Origin: Pseudomonas fluorescens
GTDB taxonomy: Bacteria > Pseudomonadota > Gammaproteobacteria > Pseudomonadales > Pseudomonadaceae
Direction: 5' to 3'
Assembly: GCF_003732425.1 (NCBI RefSeq)
Contig: NZ_MOBX01000016.1
Location: 682,001 to 746,000 of the forward strand
Length of the DNA: 64,000 bases
The position numbers and the translations under genes were made by a program. The notes beneath the pieces are model-generated. The model was not told the origin of the DNA. It was given only the letters and a program-made list of their open reading frames with translations, and made no database searches. Below are positions 60,615 to 64,000 of the stretch, in pieces (within the stretch, counting starts at the first letter, position 1; each line of letters starts with the position of its first letter).

Positions 60615-63419
60615 TCAGTGAGCCTCATCCCAGTTGTTGCCCACACCGACCTCGACCAGCAGCGGTACATCCAGTTTCACCGCTTCGCTCATGTGCACGC
60701 GGATTTCTGCGCTGACCTGTTCGACCAGATCCTCGCGAACCTCCAGCACCAGTTCATCGTGCACCTGCAGAATGACTTTGGCGTCCAGCCCGGATGTCGC
60801 CAGCCAGTTATCCACCGCCACCATGGCTTTCTTGATGATGTCGGCAGCGGTGCCTTGCATCGGCGCGTTGATCGCCGTGCGTTCGGCGGCGGCGCGTTCC
60901 TGCGGTTTGTTCGAGTTGATTTCGGGCAGGTACAGGCGACGGCCGAAGAAGGTCTCGACATACCCCTGATCCGCCGCTTGGGCGCGGGTGCGATCCATAT
61001 ACTCGCGCACGCCGGGATAGCGGGCGAAGTAGGTGTCGATGTAAGCCTTGGCGGTCTTGGTGTCGACGCCGATGTCCTTGCCGAGCTTCTGCGCACCCAT
61101 GCCGTAGATCAGGCCGAAGTTGATCGCCTTGGCGCCACGACGCTGATCCGAGGTCACCTCGTTGAGTTCGACCTTGAACACTTCGGCAGCGGTGGCGGTG
61201 TGCACGTCCAGATTGTTGCGGAAGGCATTCATCAGGCCTTCGTCCTTGGACAAGTGCGCCATGATCCGCAGTTCGATCTGCGAATAGTCCGCCGCCAGCA
61301 GTTTGTAGCCCTTTGGCGCTACAAACGCCTGACGGATGCGGCGGCCTTCAGCGGTGCGCACCGGGATGTTCTGCAGGTTCGGATCGCTGGAAGACAAACG
61401 CCCGGTCGACGCCACAGCCTGATGATAAGAGGTGTGGATACGCCCGGTGCGCGGGTTGATCTGCTCTGGCAGACGATCGGTGTAAGTGCTTTTCAGCTTG
61501 CTCATCGAACGGTGCTCCATCAGCACCTTCGGCAAGCGGTGATCGTCTTCAGCGAGTTTCGCCAACACTTCTTCGGCGGTGGACGGCTGACCTTTGGCGG
61601 TCTTCTTCAGCACCGGCAGACCGAGCTTTTCATAGAGAATCACGCCCAGTTGCTTCGGCGAGCCGAGGTTGAACTCTTCCCCGGCGATCTCGAACGCTTC
61701 GCGCTCCAGCGCGACCATTTTGTTGCCTAACTCGATGCTCTGGATGCCTAGCAGCTCGGCATCAACGAACGCACCCTGGCGCTCAATGCGCGCCAGCACC
61801 GGCACCAGCGGGATTTCGATATCGGTCAGCACGCTGGCCAGGCTCGGGATTGCGCTGAGTTTTTCGAACAGCGTCTGATGCAAGCGCAGGGTGATGTCGG
61901 CGTCTTCAGCGGCATACGGCCCGGCCTGTTCCAGAGCGATCTGGTCGAAGGTCAGCTGCTTGGCGCCTTTGCCGGCGATGTCCTGGAAGCTCACGGTGGT
62001 GTGATCCAGGTACTTCTGCGCAAGGCTGTCCATGTCGTGGCGGGTGGCGGTGGAGTTGAGCACGTAGGATTCAAGCATCGTGTCGAAGGCAATGCCGCGC
62101 ACGTTGATGCCCTGGCTCTGATCGCCGCCGATGGCGCAGTTGGCCAAAATGTTCATGTCGAACTTGGCGTGCTGGCCGACCTTGAGTTTGCTCGGGTCTT
62201 CCAGAATCGGCTTGAGTGCGCGCAGCACGGTGTCGCGATCCAGCTGCTCCGGCACGCCGATGTAGGAGTGGGTCAGCGGGATGTACGCGGCTTCGTTGGC
62301 CTGCACGGCGAACGACAGGCCGACCAGTTGCGCCTGTTGCGCGTCGATGCCGGTGGTTTCGGTGTCGAAGGCGAACAGCTTGGCGTTGTTGAGCTTTTCC
62401 AGCCAGACGTCGAAGCGCGCCTGATCGAGGATGGTTTCGTAAGCGGCTTCAGCCGGAGCGGCAGGCGCTTCTTCCGCTGGCGCGCTGAACAAATCGCCGG
62501 CCGGCGCAGGCTCGGCAGCTGCGCTCAGTTCCAGACGCTTGGCGTCGCGATCCAGATCATTGATCCAGCTTTTGAATTCCAGCAGGGAGTACAACTCGTA
62601 GAGCTTGGCCGGGTCTTCCGCGCCCATTTGCAGGTCGTCGAGTTCGATGTCCAGCGGCACGTCGACCTTGATGGTCGCCAGTTGATAGGAGAGGAACGCC
62701 ATCTCCTTGTGCTCTTCGAGCTTGGCCGGCAGGGTTTTCGCGCCGCGAATCGGTAGCGTCGGGACGATGTCGAGGTTCGCGTACAGCTCGGTGAGGCCGC
62801 CGTTCACACCGACCAGCAGGCCTGACGCAGTCTTCGGGCCGATGCCGGGAACGCCCGGAATGTTGTCGGACGAATCGCCCATCAACGCCAGATAATCAAT
62901 GATCTGCTCCGGTGCGACGCCGAATTTCTCCTTCACGCCCTCCACGTCCATCGAGCTACCGGACATGGTGTTGACCAAGGTAATGTGACCGTCGACCAGT
63001 TGCGCCATGTCCTTGTCGCCAGTGGAGATGATCACCGGGCGGTCCGCTGCCGCGCTGCTGCGGGCGAGGGTGCCGATCACGTCGTCGGCCTCGACGCCTT
63101 CCACGCACAGGAGCGGGAAACCGAGGGCAATCACGCTCTGGTGCAGCGGCTCGATCTGTACGCGCATGTCGTCGGGCATGCTGGGGCGGTTGGCTTTGTA
63201 GTCGGCGTACATCTCATCGCGAAATGTCCCGCCCTTGGCGTCGAACACCACGGCGAACGGGCTGTCCGGGTACCGCTTGCGCAGACTCTTGAGCATGTTC
63301 AGCACGCCTTTGACCGCACCGGTCGGCAGGCCTTTGGAGGTGGTCAGTGGTGGCAGCGCGTGAAAAGCGCGGTACAGGTAAGACGAACCGTCCACCAGGA
63401 CGAGGGGGGCTTGGCTCAT
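60615..63419 (-). CDS. polA: DNA polymerase I
   Basis: Repair and Okazaki-fragment polymerase of 934 residues, start ATG at 63419 (MSQAPLVLVDGSSYLYRAF); a TTG four codons upstream is less likely. The 5' nuclease domain is N-terminal (PFAVVFDAKGGTFRDEMY), the 3'-5' exonuclease domain has FAFDTETTGID with both acidic residues, and the polymerase domain has LAADYSQIELRIMAHLS and QVHDELVLEV. An Ala-rich linker (EEAPAAPAEAAYET) precedes the exonuclease domain. All catalytic residues appear intact. Confidence 0.97.
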   Translation of the reverse strand: MSQAPLVLVDGSSYLYRAFHALPPLTTSKGLPTGAVKGVLNMLKSLRKRYPDSPFAVVFDAKGGTFRDEMYADYKANRPSMPDDMRVQIEPLHQSVIALGFPLLCVEGVEADDVIGTLARSSAAADRPVIISTGDKDMAQLVDGHITLVNTMSGSSMDVEGVKEKFGVAPEQIIDYLALMGDSSDNIPGVPGIGPKTASGLLVGVNGGLTELYANLDIVPTLPIRGAKTLPAKLEEHKEMAFLSYQLATIKVDVPLDIELDDLQMGAEDPAKLYELYSLLEFKSWINDLDRDAKRLELSAAAEPAPAGDLFSAPAEEAPAAPAEAAYETILDQARFDVWLEKLNNAKLFAFDTETTGIDAQQAQLVGLSFAVQANEAAYIPLTHSYIGVPEQLDRDTVLRALKPILEDPSKLKVGQHAKFDMNILANCAIGGDQSQGINVRGIAFDTMLESYVLNSTATRHDMDSLAQKYLDHTTVSFQDIAGKGAKQLTFDQIALEQAGPYAAEDADITLRLHQTLFEKLSAIPSLASVLTDIEIPLVPVLARIERQGAFVDAELLGIQSIELGNKMVALEREAFEIAGEEFNLGSPKQLGVILYEKLGLPVLKKTAKGQPSTAEEVLAKLAEDDHRLPKVLMEHRSMSKLKSTYTDRLPEQINPRTGRIHTSYHQAVASTGRLSSSDPNLQNIPVRTAEGRRIRQAFVAPKGYKLLAADYSQIELRIMAHLSKDEGLMNAFRNNLDVHTATAAEVFKVELNEVTSDQRRGAKAINFGLIYGMGAQKLGKDIGVDTKTAKAYIDTYFARYPGVREYMDRTRAQAADQGYVETFFGRRLYLPEINSNKPQERAAAERTAINAPMQGTAADIIKKAMVAVDNWLATSGLDAKVILQVHDELVLEVREDLVEQVSAEIRVHMSEAVKLDVPLLVEVGVGNNWDEAH

Positions 63420-63493
63420 GAGCAGGATCAACCTTTTCGGCGGGTCCGGCGCTAGAATAGCGGGACCGTTGACGACAAAGGGACAAGGTTATC

Positions 63494-63790
63494 ATGCGTA
63501 CGTTAAATCGCTTGCTGCTGGTCGGTCTGATTGCTGCCTCACCGTTGGCCGCGATGGCGGCGGATGATGCGCCCGCTTCGGAGCCGGAAGTTACTATCAA
63601 CACGCACACGGAAGGCGACAAGGTCATCCAGGAATACAGTCGCAGTGGCTTCGTCTACGCGATCAAGGTCACGCCGAAGGGTGGCAAACCGTATTTCCTG
63701 GTGCGCGCCGATGGCACGGATGCGAATTACATTCGCTCCGACCAGCCGGATATGCTGATTCCGTCGTGGGAAATCTTTACCTGGAAGTAA
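63494..63790 (+). CDS. DUF2782 periplasmic protein
   Basis: A 98-residue exported protein: signal at 1-22 (LIAASPLAAMAA), then DUF2782 with VIQEYSRSGFVYAIKVTPK, YFLVRADGTDANYIRSDQ and PSWEIFTWK. Function unknown. It is divergent from polA and upstream of thrB, as at PAO1 PA5494. Confidence 0.88.
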   Translation: MRTLNRLLLVGLIAASPLAAMAADDAPASEPEVTINTHTEGDKVIQEYSRSGFVYAIKVTPKGGKPYFLVRADGTDANYIRSDQPDMLIPSWEIFTWK

Positions 63791-63851
63791 GTTTCCCGAC
63801 TTTTAATCGGCGTCGCCTGAGCGCGACGCCTGAACTGAGCAGTTTTTAACC

Positions 63852-64000
63852 ATGTCTGTGTTCACTCCCCTGGCTCGGCCCGAGCTGGAAACCTTTCTCG
63901 CCCCTTACGGGCTTGGCCGTCTGCTTGATTTCCAGGGGATCGCCGCCGGCAGCGAAAACACCAATTTCTTTATCAGCCTGGAGCAGGGCGAGTTCGTCCT
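63852..64000 (+). CDS. thrB: Homoserine kinase (3' end cut by window)
   Basis: Only 49 complete codons are visible: MSVFTPLARPELETFLAPYG, then LLDFQGIAAGSENTNFFIS, the N-lobe of the aminoglycoside-phosphotransferase-like ThrB found in pseudomonads. It phosphorylates homoserine in threonine synthesis. A GGCGTCGC/GCGACGCC hairpin (63809-63831) separates it from the DUF2782 gene. Confidence 0.88.
   Translation, partial: MSVFTPLARPELETFLAPYGLGRLLDFQGIAAGSENTNFFISLEQGEFV

Overview
This window is bacterial chromosome from a fluorescent-group Pseudomonas. The grounds are gene content and order (dnaA-dnaN-recF-gyrB, then plsC/hdtS-gmhB-glyS-glyQ-tag, trkA-rsmB-fmt-def-LysM-dprA-tsaC-qor-hemF-aroE, algB-kinB, engB-ersA-polA), GC-rich coding sequence, Pseudomonas-type REP palindromes and a textbook Pseudomonas parS site. 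It opens inside dnaA (5' end missing) and closes about 50 codons into thrB. There are no rRNA or tRNA genes, CRISPR arrays, prophages or intact insertion sequences. Almost all of it is core genome.

Layout. (1) 1-5.5 kb: replication genes, ending in a strong terminator; a parS site lies in the 3' end of recF. (2) 5.5-8.0 kb: divergent OmpR-type regulator and membrane histidine kinase. (3) 8.1-13.2 kb: acyltransferase (plsC/hdtS), gmhB, glyS, glyQ on the minus strand, then tag. (4) 13.2-22.1 kb: lipid A-type acyltransferase, PilZ protein, TPR protein, trkA, rsmB-fmt-def, LysM protein, dprA, tsaC. (5) 22.3-26 kb: an unusual GNAT protein resembling autoinducer/N-acyl amino acid synthases, qor, hemF, aroE. 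(6) 26-31.4 kb: choline-O-sulfate module (SulP transporter, ChoX-like binding protein, BetC sulfatase, LysR regulator). (7) 31.5-39 kb: small enzymes, CitMHS, TerC, Na/Pi cotransporter-like protein, M16 peptidase. (8) 39.3-47 kb: DUF5924/DUF2914 protein, a four-gene MCE lipid-transport operon, SpmAB-like protein, GltP. (9) 47.5-58.3 kb: Ivy-type lysozyme inhibitor, DUF1328 protein, AlgB/KinB, CSS-EAL phosphodiesterase, AmpDh2-like amidase, diguanylate cyclase, EEP-family protein, DsbA. (10) 58.4-64 kb: cytochromes c4 and c5, engB, the sRNA ErsA, polA, DUF2782 protein, thrB.

The right part forms an envelope-stress and alginate neighbourhood. AlgB/KinB, the DsbA-led operon and ErsA sit within 12 kb, and I can read AlgU-type promoters (GAACT-N17-TCtGA) in front of both dsbA and ersA. 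Cyclic-di-GMP functions recur: a PilZ protein, a GGDEF cyclase with an I-site, and a CSS-EAL phosphodiesterase.

Most notable non-coding signals: at least 15 perfect DnaA boxes (TTATCCACA) confined to the first 31 kb, including two that form a 13-bp perfect inverted repeat at 14141-14172; the parS site; ErsA; a terminator inside the gltP upstream region that implies an attenuated or unlisted transcript; and an attenuator-like set of three complementary segments upstream of algB. REP palindromes of three families fill many intergenic gaps. Family assignments and comparisons with P. aeruginosa PAO1 are from memory; no database search was run.
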